Origin: Novosphingobium terrae
Lineage (GTDB): Bacteria; Pseudomonadota; Alphaproteobacteria; Sphingomonadales; Sphingomonadaceae
Direction of reading: 5' to 3'
Assembly: GCF_017163935.1 (NCBI RefSeq)
Contig: NZ_JABVZR010000001.1
Coordinates: 3,968,001-4,032,000, forward strand
DNA: 64,000 nt
Shown piece by piece: positions 26,455 through 35,395 of this stretch (the stretch's first letter is position 1; the number at the start of each line of letters is the position of its first letter). The notes beneath the pieces are model-generated. The model saw nothing but the letters and a program-made list of their open reading frames with translations, searched no databases and was not told the DNA's origin. The position numbers were made by a program, and so were the translations under genes.

Positions 26455-27510
26455 TTACAGCGTCAACCGCGTGACATGGCCCATCTTGCGGCCGGGCCGG
26501 ATCGAGGCCTTGCCATAGAGATGCAGATGGTTGGCCGGATCGGAGAGGATGCCCGCCCAGTCCTGCGCATCGTCGCCAATGATGTTGCGCATCTCCACGC
26601 CCTTGGCCGCCAGCGACGTGTCGCCCAGAGGCAGGCCGCAGATGGCGCGGATATGGTTTTCGAACTGGCTGGTGATCGCGCCTTCGGTCGTCCAGTGGCC
26701 GGAGTTGTGGACGCGCGGGGCCATCTCGTTGAAGATCGGGCCTTCCTCGGTGGCGAAGAACTCCACCGCCAGCACGCCGACATAGCCCAGCGCTTCGGCA
26801 ATCTTCTGCGCCATGGCGCGGGCGGCGGGCACCTGTTCCAGCAGGGCCGGGGCGGCGGGCACGGTGGAGAGGGCAAGGATGCCACTCTCGTGAACATTCT
26901 GCGCTGAATCCCAGAAGCGGATATCGCCATCGGCACCGCGTGCCAGAATCACCGAAAACTCGCCGGAGAAGCGCACGAAGCCTTCATAGACCAGCGGCAC
27001 ATCGGGCAGATCGATGGCGGCGGCGTCCTGCGGCGTCATGATGCGCCACTGACCCTTGCCGTCATAGCCGTCACGGCGGGTCTTCAGGATGCCCGGCGTG
27101 CCGATTTCGGCGATGGCGGCGTCCAGATCAGCCCGGCTGTCCACAGTGGCGAAGGGGGCGGGGGTGCCGCCCAGATCGCGGACCATGCTCTTTTCGCTCA
27201 CCCGGTCCTGCCCAACTTCCAGCGCGCGGGGCGGGGCCAGCAGCGGCGTGGGAGCAATGGCAGCCAGAGGCCCCACCGGCACATTCTCGAACTCATAGGT
27301 GACGACGGCGCAATCCGCTGCGAAGGCGCGCATGGCCGCCGCATCGTCCCACGCCGCCTGCGTGAAGGACGCACAGACCTCGGCGGCCACCGAATCCTCT
27401 TCGGGCGCATAGATATGCACCCGGTAACCGAGGTTCGCTGCCGCCATGGCCATCATGCGGCCCAATTGGCCGCCACCCAGAATGCCGATCGTCTCGCCGG
27501 GGGGAATCAT
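26455..27510 (-). CDS. purK: 5-(carboxyamino)imidazole ribonucleotide synthase
   Basis: 351 residues, ATP-grasp enzyme converting AIR, bicarbonate and ATP to N5-CAIR. Seen: IGILGGGQLGRMMAMAA at the N-terminus, TYEFENVP, KTRRDGYDGKGQW (ATP-grasp lysine loop), VLAVEFF and NEMAPRVHNSGHWTTEGA. It acts directly before PurE, encoded just upstream in the same operon. Confidence 0.96.
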   Translation of the reverse strand: MIPPGETIGILGGGQLGRMMAMAAANLGYRVHIYAPEEDSVAAEVCASFTQAAWDDAAAMRAFAADCAVVTYEFENVPVGPLAAIAPTPLLAPPRALEVGQDRVSEKSMVRDLGGTPAPFATVDSRADLDAAIAEIGTPGILKTRRDGYDGKGQWRIMTPQDAAAIDLPDVPLVYEGFVRFSGEFSVILARGADGDIRFWDSAQNVHESGILALSTVPAAPALLEQVPAARAMAQKIAEALGYVGVLAVEFFATEEGPIFNEMAPRVHNSGHWTTEGAITSQFENHIRAICGLPLGDTSLAAKGVEMRNIIGDDAQDWAGILSDPANHLHLYGKASIRPGRKMGHVTRLTL

Positions 27511-27528
27511 GGTCTTGCTGGTAATCCT

Positions 27529-28023
27529 TCAGGCGTCGGTGGGGCGCTCGGCCACCGAATCGGTCTGCGCCACGCGATAGGCTTTCACGCGCTCGGTCAG
27601 GGCCGGATCGCTGGTGGCCAGAATCTTGGCCGCCAGCAGACCGGCGTTGGTCGCGCCAGCCTCGCCGATGGCCAGCGTGCCGACCGGCACACCGGCGGGC
27701 ATCTGCACGATGGAAAGCAACGAATCCTGCCCCGAGAGCATCTTGCTCTGCACCGGAACGCCCAGCACGGGCAGGTGAGTCATCGAGGCGACCATGCCCG
27801 GCAGATGCGCCGCGCCGCCAGCGCCCGCGATGATCACCTTGAAACCCTCATCCGCGGCGCCCTTGGCGAATTCGACCAGACGGTCGGGCGTGCGATGCGC
27901 CGAAACGATGCGCACATCATGCGGCACATCCAGCGCGGTGAGAATGTCAGCGGCCTTCTTCATGGTGTGCCAGTCAGACTGGCTGCCCATAACGATGGAA
28001 ACAATGGCTCCGGGACGGGTCAT
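27529..28023 (-). CDS. purE: N5-CAIR mutase
   Basis: 164 residues, class I PurE. Motifs: [25 protein letters not shown] with the catalytic histidine, and [17 protein letters not shown]. Converts N5-CAIR to CAIR in purine synthesis. The start is 3 bp after the gpmA stop and purK follows after 18 bp, so all are probably on one transcript. Confidence 0.96.
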   Translation of the reverse strand: MTRPGAIVSIVMGSQSDWHTMKKAADILTALDVPHDVRIVSAHRTPDRLVEFAKGAADEGFKVIIAGAGGAAHLPGMVASMTHLPVLGVPVQSKMLSGQDSLLSIVQMPAGVPVGTLAIGEAGATNAGLLAAKILATSDPALTERVKAYRVAQTDSVAERPTDA

Positions 28024-28026
28024 GGC

Positions 28027-28713
28027 TTAGCGCTCCGACAGGTAGTAACGTTCCGTGGCGTTCAGATCTTCGTCGAGTTCGAAGATGATGGGCTGACCGG
28101 TGGGGATTTCAAGATCCAGAATGTCGGCATCCGAAATCTTCGACAGATGCTTCACCAGCGCGCGCAGCGAATTGCCATGCGCGGCGACGATCACCGTCTC
28201 GCCAGCCTTGAGCTGAGGGGCGATGGCCTCCTCATAGTAAGGCAGCACGCGGGCAATGGTGTCCTTCAGACTCTCGGTCTGGGGGATGGCGATGCCAGCA
28301 TAGCGCGGATCGGTCGAGAGATCGAACTCGCTGCCCTTTTCCTGCACCGGGGGCGGCACGTCGAAGCTGCGGCGCCAGATCTTCACCTGCTCCTCGCCAT
28401 GCTTCTCGGCGGTTTCGGCCTTGTTGAGGCCAGTGAGGCCGCCATAGTGGCGCTCATTCAGGCGCCAGTCCTTGGTTTCGGGAATCCAGGCCAGACCGGC
28501 CTCTTCCAGCGCCAGATGCAGCGTGCGGATCGCGCGCGTCTGAAGCGAGGTGAAGGCCACGGTGGGGATCACGCCCTTGTCCTTGAGCAGTTCGCCCGCG
28601 GCCATCGCCTCGGTCTCGCCCTTGGGGGTCAGATCGACATCCCACCAGCCGGTGAAGCGGTTTTCAAGGTTCCACTGGCTCTGGCCATGGCGGACGAGGA
28701 TCAGGCGAGGCAT
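28027..28713 (-). CDS. gpmA: 2,3-bisphosphoglycerate-dependent phosphoglycerate mutase
   Basis: 228 residues, glycolytic enzyme. Phosphohistidine motif [10 protein letters not shown] at 5-14, [28 protein letters not shown] and second histidine in [14 protein letters not shown]. Start ATG 28713 was chosen because [12 protein letters not shown] is the family N-terminus. First gene of the gpmA-purE-purK-folA-ribF operon; the intervening 118 bp up to the next upstream gene holds its promoter, not recognised by eye. Confidence 0.95.
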   Translation of the reverse strand: MPRLILVRHGQSQWNLENRFTGWWDVDLTPKGETEAMAAGELLKDKGVIPTVAFTSLQTRAIRTLHLALEEAGLAWIPETKDWRLNERHYGGLTGLNKAETAEKHGEEQVKIWRRSFDVPPPVQEKGSEFDLSTDPRYAGIAIPQTESLKDTIARVLPYYEEAIAPQLKAGETVIVAAHGNSLRALVKHLSKISDADILDLEIPTGQPIIFELDEDLNATERYYLSER

Positions 28714-28831
28714 CGGTAATGGGCTCCCTCTCGTAGAGGCCGGGCCTTGCGCCGACGCATGTGGCGGGAGGCGGCCCGACGGTAACAGGCCCGAGGCCCT
28801 AGCCGGTTGGCCCGGATTTGGAAAGGAAAGC

Positions 28832-28996
28832 TTATGCGCCTTTTTCGCTCTCTTCATTGCGCGGGGTGTTGTTCTGCTGCGCGGCCTCCTCGGCGCTCAG
28901 GGCGCGGGCCTGCGTTTTGCGGCGGCGCAGATTTTCACGCAGCTTGGCGGCAAGGCGTTCCTCGCGGGTGAGGGGGACTGATGGGTCGGAGGGCAT
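28832..28996 (-). CDS. Small basic sphingomonad hypothetical protein
   Basis: 54 residues, [32 protein letters not shown], then an Ala/Gln/Glu tail. I recall short proteins with the same [16 protein letters not shown] block in many sphingomonads, with no assigned role. It is strongly helical and basic, so nucleic-acid contact is possible but not shown. The start was chosen at the conserved block; a start at 29095 would add an unrelated 33 residues overlapping the tRNA promoter. Confidence 0.6.
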   Translation of the reverse strand: MPSDPSVPLTREERLAAKLRENLRRRKTQARALSAEEAAQQNNTPRNEESEKGA

Positions 28997-29088
28997 GGGC
29001 TGCGTCAAATCCTGAAGGTTCGGTTGGAAGGTTCGAGTGGGCAGGGCGGATGCCTGACAGAGATTTTCATTCAATGCAAAACAGGCGC

Positions 29089-29117
29089 TTGACAAGGGAT
29101 GATCGGGCCGTCATTAG
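29089..29117 (+). promoter_or_regulatory. Sigma-70-type promoter for tRNA-Thr
   Basis: Consensus -35 TTGACA, 17-bp spacer, -10 CATTAG, placed ~50 bp upstream of the tRNA-Thr 5' end. Confidence 0.6.
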
Positions 29118-29168
29118 CGCCCCCCTGCCCGGCGGCGCTTTTCGCTCCAAACGGCAAGACTGTGGTGT

Positions 29169-29243
<75 letters not shown>

Positions 29244-29434
29244 CAGTTTCCCGATCCTGATTGATTATTTCCCCTCGGGGGACACTCCCAACATCGATAG
29301 CATCATTTCGGCCCCAAGGCGCCGATTGATCGCCTGATTGCGCCCATTCTTATGTCCCGGTGCGGCTCGGCTCTTGCCAAGCTGCGTGGCGGCGCCTCTA
29401 CTGCATCCAAAGAAAAGACTTTGGGAGTATGGGA

Positions 29435-30187
29435 ATGGATGTGTCGCTGGCCGATGGCCGCAGGATACCGGGGCCAGAGGCGGGGCTTGGACGCAATCTG
29501 ACCTATGGGCTGCTCGATCTGCTGGGCAAAAGAATCGTCACCGGCGCCTATGAAACCACCGGCTTCCCCACCGAGGCCGAACTTTCCGAACAGCAAGGCG
29601 TCAGCCGCTCGGTCACGCGTGAGGCGGTGAAAATGCTGACCGCCAAGGGATTGCTCACCGCGCGCCCCCGGCAAGGCACCAGCGTCCAGCCCTCCGCCTG
29701 CTGGAACCTGTTCGACCCCGATGTCCTGCGCTGGATGCTGGAGCGCAAGGTGACCGCGCAACTGCTCGAACAGTTCAACCAGCTGCGCAACGCCATCGAG
29801 CCGGGCGCCGCCGCGCTGGCAGCCCGCACAGGCGATCCGGCGGGTCTGGCAGGCATCGAGGCCGCTTTCGCCCGCATGGAGGCTGCAGAGGCCGGACAGG
29901 AGACCTACGCCCATCACGAGGCGCTGGAGGCCGATATCGGCTTTCACCTGTCGATCCTGCGCGCCTCGGGCAATCCTTTCTTCATGCAGTTCCGCGATGT
30001 GGTGGCCACGGCTTTGCGCACCTCGATCCGCATGACGCGCAACATCTCGGGCAAGGTGTTCGATCTGGCCGCGCATGAGGCGGTGATGCAGGCCATCCTG
30101 CGCGGCGATGCCGATGGGGCCTTTGCCGCAATGTCTGCGATCATCGGGGAGGTGTCGCGGATTATGGAGCAGGAAAAGGCGGCTTGA
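29435..30187 (+). CDS. GntR/FadR-type transcriptional regulator (FCD domain)
   Basis: 250 residues. N-terminal winged helix (about 15-80) with LGKRIVTGAYETTGFPTEAELSEQQGVSRSVTREAVKML, then a helical FCD ligand domain with metal-site residues in EALEADIGFHLSIL and AAHEAVMQAIL. Such regulators usually sense sugar acids or other carboxylates and repress nearby catabolic genes, but no such genes adjoin here. Of two close ATGs, the second was chosen because GGGAG lies 7 nt before it. Confidence 0.88.
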   Translation: MDVSLADGRRIPGPEAGLGRNLTYGLLDLLGKRIVTGAYETTGFPTEAELSEQQGVSRSVTREAVKMLTAKGLLTARPRQGTSVQPSACWNLFDPDVLRWMLERKVTAQLLEQFNQLRNAIEPGAAALAARTGDPAGLAGIEAAFARMEAAEAGQETYAHHEALEADIGFHLSILRASGNPFFMQFRDVVATALRTSIRMTRNISGKVFDLAAHEAVMQAILRGDADGAFAAMSAIIGEVSRIMEQEKAA

Positions 30188-30205
30188 GGAGGTAAGAAAG
30201 AGAAG

Positions 30206-30420
30206 ATGCGAGGGTCATAACCCTCGCGCTCCCTTTAATGTCTACCTTGCGCCACGGGTTCGGCCTTGCGCCCAGTTTGCCGCGCCGCAGGCAGAAATGA
30301 GCTTTAAAGCCTGCGGCGCCCCAAGTGTCACAGGTGGAGAGACTGGGCACAACAACCGGGCGCCACTGCCCTTGTGTCGGAAGACGTTCCGGGAGCGCGA
30401 GGGGGTAACCCCCTCGCATT
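30206..30420 (+). repeat. Mosaic palindromic intergenic repeat, copy G (alpha-beta)
   Basis: Left hairpin GCGAGGGT/ACCCTCGC with CGCTCCCTTTAATGTCT; right end CGGAAGACGTTCCGGGAGCGC with GCGAGGGGG/CCCCCTCGC. It lies between the convergent FCD regulator and GGDEF-EAL genes, 18 and 8 bp from their stops. Confidence 0.9.
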
Positions 30421-30428
30421 ATTCTTCC

Positions 30429-32705
30429 TTACCTTCCCGGAATCATCTTCTCCAATTCCTGCGCCCCCACAGGCCGGCTCACCAGATACCCCTGGAAGTG
30501 ATTGCACCCACACAAAGCCAACCGCCGCCGCTGGCTCTCGGTCTCAACCCCCTCCGCCACGATATCCAGCCCCAGAGCGCGGCCCAGCCGCACGATGGCG
30601 TCGATCAGAGCCTCGGCCTCTTCCCCGCTGTCGAGGTTATGGACGAAGCTGCGGTCGATCTTGATCTTGTCGATGGCGAAGCGGTGCAGGTTGGTCAGGC
30701 TGGAATAGCCCGTGCCGAAATCGTCCAGCGCGATGGTGAAGCCCTCCTGACTCAGCACGGTCAGATTGTTGCGGGTGACGCCATCATCGCCCAGCAGCGC
30801 GGTTTCGGTGATCTCGAACTCGTAATGGCGGGGATCGATGTCATATTCGGCAACCAGCCGCGTCACCATCGCCATAAACACCGGCGAGCGCAGCTGCAGC
30901 GCCGAGACATTCACCGCCACGCGCAGATTGGGCCAGCCCCGCGTCTCCTCAAAGACGCGGCGCAGGATATATTCACCAAGCTCGTGAACCAGACCGCTTT
31001 CCTCGGCCAGCGGCACCAGCACGGTAGGCGAGATGGCGCCCTTGGTGGGGTGCTGCCAGCGCACCAGCGCCTCGACGCTGACAACGCGGTCATCGCGGTC
31101 GATCTGCGGCTGATAGGCCATGTGGATCTGGCCGTGAGACAGGGCCTGGCGCAGATCGCCTTCCAGCGCGCGGCGCAGGCGCAGGGCGGCATCCATCTCG
31201 GGCTCGAAGAAGGCGCTGGCGTTGCGGCCCGCCTCTTTCGCGACATAGAGCGCCATATCCGCCTGCCGCAGCACATCGGAGGGCTCGACCTGCGGGTCAG
31301 GCACCATGGTCACGCCGATGGAGGCGCTGATCTCCACCTGACCGAAGGTGAGGTCGATCGGGCGGGACAGTTCACGCAGGATGCGCTCGGCCAGATGCGA
31401 GGCGCCCGCGGCGGTGGTGCCGGGCTGAAGGATCACGAATTCATCGCCCCCCAGACGCGCCACCGTATCGGATTCGCGGCACAGCGCCTTCAGGATGGTG
31501 CCGACCTTGCGGATCAGCTCATCCCCGGCGTGGTGGCCCAGCGTGTCATTGACCTCCTTGAAGCGGTCGAGGTCGAGGCAATGGACCGCCAGATCGGCGG
31601 CGGGATCATAGGGATGGCGTCGGGCGAGGGCCAGAAGGTGATTCAGCCGGTCGAACATCAGGGCGCGGTTGGGCAGGCCGGTCAGCGTGTCGTGATAAGC
31701 GACATGGCGGGCAAGGGCCTCGCTGTCGATCAGCTCGCGGGTCATCTGCGAGGCTTCGCGCATGAAGATCCAGCTGCCCCAGCCAAAGGCCACCAGCAGC
31801 ATGATCAAAGGCGCGGCGATCTCCCGCAGCAGGGCCGAGCCGGGGCGCTGGGGCGACCACACCATCCAGCCCAGATCGGACCCGTCGAGTCCCTTGAGCA
31901 GCACGCGGGCCATTGTGTCATTGCGCGGCGCCATGGGCATCACCACCATATCGGCGATGCGATAGCGCTGGCCGAACAGGTTCAGCATCGGCGCGTCGAG
32001 CGGGATCGCCACCATGGCGATGGCCAGCGGCCCCTCGCGCGGCTTGACCTTGCCGCCATCGGGCTGAATCAGATGAGCGCTGACGATCCACACCTGCCCC
32101 TCGGCCCGGGCCAGCGCGGTGGTGTGCACAGCATGGGCCAACGCCTGACCGGGGACAGGCGGCTGATGCGCGGCAGCTTCACGCTGGCGCAGCCCCGGCA
32201 GCATCGCTTCAGCAGCGGGAGCGAAAGGGCCAAAGAGCGCATCGGGCGCGGCATTGGTGGGCTTGCCGTCACGCGCGCCATAGACAGGCCGCCCATCGCC
32301 CTGAAGCACGAAGGCACGGGTGGCGCCCACCTGCGAATGCATGAAAACGGCGAAATAGGCATCAGCCCAATGGCGGTCGAGCCGGTTGCCCAGATGATCG
32401 ACCGCCTCGTCCCATTCGACCTGCGGGATGATGGCCTGCTCCAGCTCATGCATGCGCAGGGCAAGGCCGCGCGCCACCATGGCCTGCTCATGCTCGCGGG
32501 TTTCGCGGTCATTGCTGGCCACCAGCTGCATGGCGATCACGGCGAGCAGCAGCAGCGCCACCACCGCCACCACCGCCACCGGGCGAAAGATGCGGGCGCG
32601 GCGCTTGTCGAAACTGCTGTCCGCCATGGCATCATGGCCCGCGATCGCAGGCATGACGGGTTCGGGTCGGGAATCGCGGTTGGGCAGTGCCAGCATGTCG
32701 GTCAA
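30429..32705 (-). CDS. Membrane sensor with GGDEF and EAL domains (cyclic di-GMP)
   Basis: 758 residues. Helix at ~41-61, a periplasmic CHASE4-like sensor (about 65-290; VEWDEAVDHLGNR), a second helix at ~295-315, GGDEF domain with intact GGDEF at 419-423 and an I-site RESD at 410-413 (product feedback), then an EAL domain with EALVRW at 545-550, NVSALQL, EITETALL and DDFGTGYSSL. Both catalytic signatures look intact, so synthesis or hydrolysis may be switched by the sensor. Confidence 0.94.
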   Translation of the reverse strand: MTDMLALPNRDSRPEPVMPAIAGHDAMADSSFDKRRARIFRPVAVVAVVALLLLAVIAMQLVASNDRETREHEQAMVARGLALRMHELEQAIIPQVEWDEAVDHLGNRLDRHWADAYFAVFMHSQVGATRAFVLQGDGRPVYGARDGKPTNAAPDALFGPFAPAAEAMLPGLRQREAAAHQPPVPGQALAHAVHTTALARAEGQVWIVSAHLIQPDGGKVKPREGPLAIAMVAIPLDAPMLNLFGQRYRIADMVVMPMAPRNDTMARVLLKGLDGSDLGWMVWSPQRPGSALLREIAAPLIMLLVAFGWGSWIFMREASQMTRELIDSEALARHVAYHDTLTGLPNRALMFDRLNHLLALARRHPYDPAADLAVHCLDLDRFKEVNDTLGHHAGDELIRKVGTILKALCRESDTVARLGGDEFVILQPGTTAAGASHLAERILRELSRPIDLTFGQVEISASIGVTMVPDPQVEPSDVLRQADMALYVAKEAGRNASAFFEPEMDAALRLRRALEGDLRQALSHGQIHMAYQPQIDRDDRVVSVEALVRWQHPTKGAISPTVLVPLAEESGLVHELGEYILRRVFEETRGWPNLRVAVNVSALQLRSPVFMAMVTRLVAEYDIDPRHYEFEITETALLGDDGVTRNNLTVLSQEGFTIALDDFGTGYSSLTNLHRFAIDKIKIDRSFVHNLDSGEEAEALIDAIVRLGRALGLDIVAEGVETESQRRRLALCGCNHFQGYLVSRPVGAQELEKMIPGR

Positions 32706-32893
32706 CGTCCGTTGCGTGCCGCGCCGGCTGCATGACCGACGAGCAGGCTGTGGTCAGGGACGTGGTGACCGAGTCTCATTGCGCCGCCATAGCTTACGCC
32801 CTGTTAGGGAAGGATGCGGAGATCTCCTCCGGAAGTTCCCTAGGCGTTTGTTGTCGTTGGATCAGGAGGTGGGAAAGCCTAGGCTTGTTTTGG

Positions 32894-34105
32894 TTACCAA
32901 CCGGTTTCCAGAAAGGCCTGCCCCAGACCGGCCAGCAGGGCGCTGCCGCGTGGCAGCACCGCCTCATCCAGCACCATGCGGGGGGAATGGATGCCATTGG
33001 CCCTGGCGGCTTCCACATCGCGATGGGCGGCGCCCAGAAACAGCATGGCGCCCGGGGTTTGCTCCAGCACATAGGAGAAATCCTCGGCCCCCATGATCGG
33101 CGCGGGGAGGCGAGCGAAGGTATCGGCCTCAAACAGCATGCCGCTGACCCTTTGCGCCAGATCGACGGCGCGCGGATCGCAGAGCGTGACGGGAAAGCCG
33201 GGATGGATCGTCACTTCGGCCCGCTGGCCATGGGCTGCGGCGATTCCCTCGGCCAATCTGGTGAGCGCGTCACGCAGCGCAGCGCGGTTGGCGGGGGAGA
33301 GCGAGCGCATCGTGCCCTTGAGATGCGCGCTGTCGGGGATGACATTGTGAGTCGTCCCGGCCTCGATTTTGGCGATGGTGACCACCACCGGATCATGGGC
33401 GTTGAACTGGCGCGTCACCATGGTCTGGATCGCGGTGACGATCTCGCAGGCGACAGGAATGGGGTCGGCGGCGTGATGCGGCATGCTGGCATGGCCGCCC
33501 GCGCCGGTGATGGTGATGTCGATCTGGTCGGCGCTGGCCATCAAGGCCCCGGCGCGGCCCTGCACCTGCCCATGCGGGGCGTTGGGCATGACATGCAGCG
33601 CAAAGGCAGCATCGGGCTGACGACCGTCTGGCGTTTGCAGCAGCCCGTCATCGATCATGAAGCGGGCGCCGTGATGGCCTTCCTCGCCGGGCTGGAACAT
33701 GAACAGCACGTCGCCGGGCAGGCTTTGCGCCCGCGCCGCCAGCAGCTCCACCGCACCGGTCAGCATGGCGGTGTGGGCGTCATGACCGCAGGCATGCATG
33801 GTGCCCGCAATGGTGGAAGCGAAGGGCAGGCCGGTTTCCTCACCCATCGGCAGGGCGTCCATATCGCCGCGCAGCAGCACCACGCGGCAGTTCTCCGCCG
33901 GGCCAGCGCCGCCGCGCAGAAAAGCCACGGCGCCGGTGGTGGAGGGGCCCTCACGCCATTCCAGCGGCAGATGAGCCAGCGCAGCCTTCACCTTGGCCAG
34001 CGTTCTGGGCGTGTGCAGGCCCAGTTCGGGCTCGGCATGGATGGCGCGGCGCAGGGTGGTCAGGCGTTCCGAGAGGTCCTGCGCTTCGTCATAGAGCGTC
34101 GCCAT
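32894..34105 (-). CDS. M20-family amidohydrolase (hippurate/N-acyl amino acid hydrolase-like)
   Basis: 403 residues, cytoplasmic metallo-amidohydrolase. Metal-site motifs: LLRGDMDALPM, MHACGHDAHTAML, FQPGEEGHHGARFM; dimerisation domain with GAGGHASMPHHAADPI; C-terminal metal ligand in GAEDFSYVL. It cleaves N-acyl or N-aroyl amino acids or related amides; exact substrate not predictable. Twelve bp downstream of the CDP-alcohol transferase gene, so possibly co-transcribed with the inositol locus. The 188 bp between it and the GGDEF-EAL gene shows nothing I can name. Confidence 0.88.
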   Translation of the reverse strand: MATLYDEAQDLSERLTTLRRAIHAEPELGLHTPRTLAKVKAALAHLPLEWREGPSTTGAVAFLRGGAGPAENCRVVLLRGDMDALPMGEETGLPFASTIAGTMHACGHDAHTAMLTGAVELLAARAQSLPGDVLFMFQPGEEGHHGARFMIDDGLLQTPDGRQPDAAFALHVMPNAPHGQVQGRAGALMASADQIDITITGAGGHASMPHHAADPIPVACEIVTAIQTMVTRQFNAHDPVVVTIAKIEAGTTHNVIPDSAHLKGTMRSLSPANRAALRDALTRLAEGIAAAHGQRAEVTIHPGFPVTLCDPRAVDLAQRVSGMLFEADTFARLPAPIMGAEDFSYVLEQTPGAMLFLGAAHRDVEAARANGIHSPRMVLDEAVLPRGSALLAGLGQAFLETGW

Positions 34106-34117
34106 GCCCGCCTCCCT

Positions 34118-35059
34118 TTAACCGATGGCCTTCAGAATCCGCAGAGCGGCGGCATTGTGCATCCGGATCGACGCCTTGAGCGTCAGATTCAGACCAATCA
34201 CCAGCCACAGGAAAAACCAGATCGGGCTGCCCGCCAGCATCGAGAAGCCCAGCAGCACCGCGCGCGGATTGGGGCCCAGCACCTTGAGAATCCCCAGCAG
34301 GCGCGGCGCTTCCTTGCGGGCGGCGGTGCGAATCACCTCCAGCCGCTCCGGATTGCCCTGCGCCTCATCCACAGCTTCGTCGATCAGCGGCGTGTTGGTG
34401 GCGAATTTGCCGCCCACATACATATAGAGCGACACCAGCGCGCCCGAAGCGCCCGTCTTGGTGCTTTCATCGGCCTTTTCGCGCGTCTGGCGAATCCACG
34501 GCTTGGCATAAACCCACCACTGGTAGGAGCGCTTCTGCACCTCGACATGGTTGGCCTGAATCACATGACTCACGCCCGCCGCCAGCATCAGGGGCCAGGC
34601 GATCAGCGCGATCAGCGAGGAACCGGTCCAGCCGGCGATCTGCTCGTAAGCGATCCAGCCCAGCACGAAATACATCACCACATGGCTGGCATAGTCGCAG
34701 ATGCCGTCCACCATCTCGCCGATGGGGCTGGCGCGACCGGTGATGCGGGCCAGATCGCCATCGGCGCCGTCCCACACATGCCACGCCATATGCAGCGCCA
34801 TACCCAGCGCCGCGCCCTTCCAGCCCCAGCCATGGGCAAAACCCCAGCCATAGACGAAGGCCGCACCCACCACATTCATCGCCCCGATCACCGAGACGAT
34901 GTTCGGCGTCAGCGGAGTCTTGGCCAGCAGCAGCGCCAGCCGCCATGCCAGCGGGTGATAGAGGTAATGGTTAAGCCCATCCTGCAGCTCACGCGGACGC
35001 ATCGGGCGTTGCGGCCGCTTGCCCTTGGGAGGCTGGCCCGACTCTTGTGACGTATTCAT
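34118..35059 (-). CDS. CDP-alcohol phosphotransferase (candidate CDP-inositol-dependent synthase)
   Basis: 313 residues with ~6 helices. The full CDP-alcohol motif is present: D97-x2-D100-G101-x2-A104-R105-x8-G114-x3-D118-x3-D122. The N-terminal segment LNHYLYHPLAWRLALLLAKTPLTPNIVSVIGAMN resembles the entry of di-myo-inositol-phosphate-phosphate synthase domains. Diverges from ino1, with the cytidylyltransferase-like gene just beyond, so the likely donor is CDP-inositol or the acceptor is inositol-phosphate. Product (inositol lipid or soluble phosphodiester) unknown. Start ATG 35059 chosen after the Ser/Gln tail. Confidence 0.82.
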   Translation of the reverse strand: MNTSQESGQPPKGKRPQRPMRPRELQDGLNHYLYHPLAWRLALLLAKTPLTPNIVSVIGAMNVVGAAFVYGWGFAHGWGWKGAALGMALHMAWHVWDGADGDLARITGRASPIGEMVDGICDYASHVVMYFVLGWIAYEQIAGWTGSSLIALIAWPLMLAAGVSHVIQANHVEVQKRSYQWWVYAKPWIRQTREKADESTKTGASGALVSLYMYVGGKFATNTPLIDEAVDEAQGNPERLEVIRTAARKEAPRLLGILKVLGPNPRAVLLGFSMLAGSPIWFFLWLVIGLNLTLKASIRMHNAAALRILKAIG

Positions 35060-35395
35060 TTGCGGTGCGCCATCTGTCGCTACCTTACCCCCGACGGATG
35101 CCATGCGCTTGCGAATACCCTTTGCCTGCGATATAAAAATCGCATAAAAATACGTGCGTCTACGGGGCGTCGGCCTGCAACTCATCGCAAACCCGCGCTA
35201 TCGCGACCAAAGCAGCATATCGCCAAAATGCTTGCGGTAACACCGCTTTGTGGCGGTCCTGAGACAGTTTTGCGAGGGAGTCGTGCATCTGGCCGCTTGA
35301 CCCCGGGCCAACTTCTTGCTTTGGACCTGTGATTTACCGAGAAGCGCGCAAAGGCGGACGACGCCCCCCGCGTCTCGCCTGGAGGAATCGAATTG
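35060..35395. promoter_or_regulatory. Divergent control region between the CDP-alcohol transferase and ino1
   Basis: 336 bp without a gene. It contains an AT-rich stretch around 35128-35155 (GCGATATAAAAATCGC, a short inverted repeat), a small GCGGT-AAC-ACCGC hairpin near 35234, and the strong ino1 ribosome site GGAGGAA at 35381. No sigma-70 boxes are convincing by eye. It should carry the promoters of both divergent genes. Confidence 0.5.

Noticed and set aside
32687..35050. 787-codon plus-strand open frame opposite the M20 and CDP-alcohol transferase genes
   Set aside because: His/Gln/Arg-rich composition with no domain; both minus-strand genes have complete catalytic motifs.
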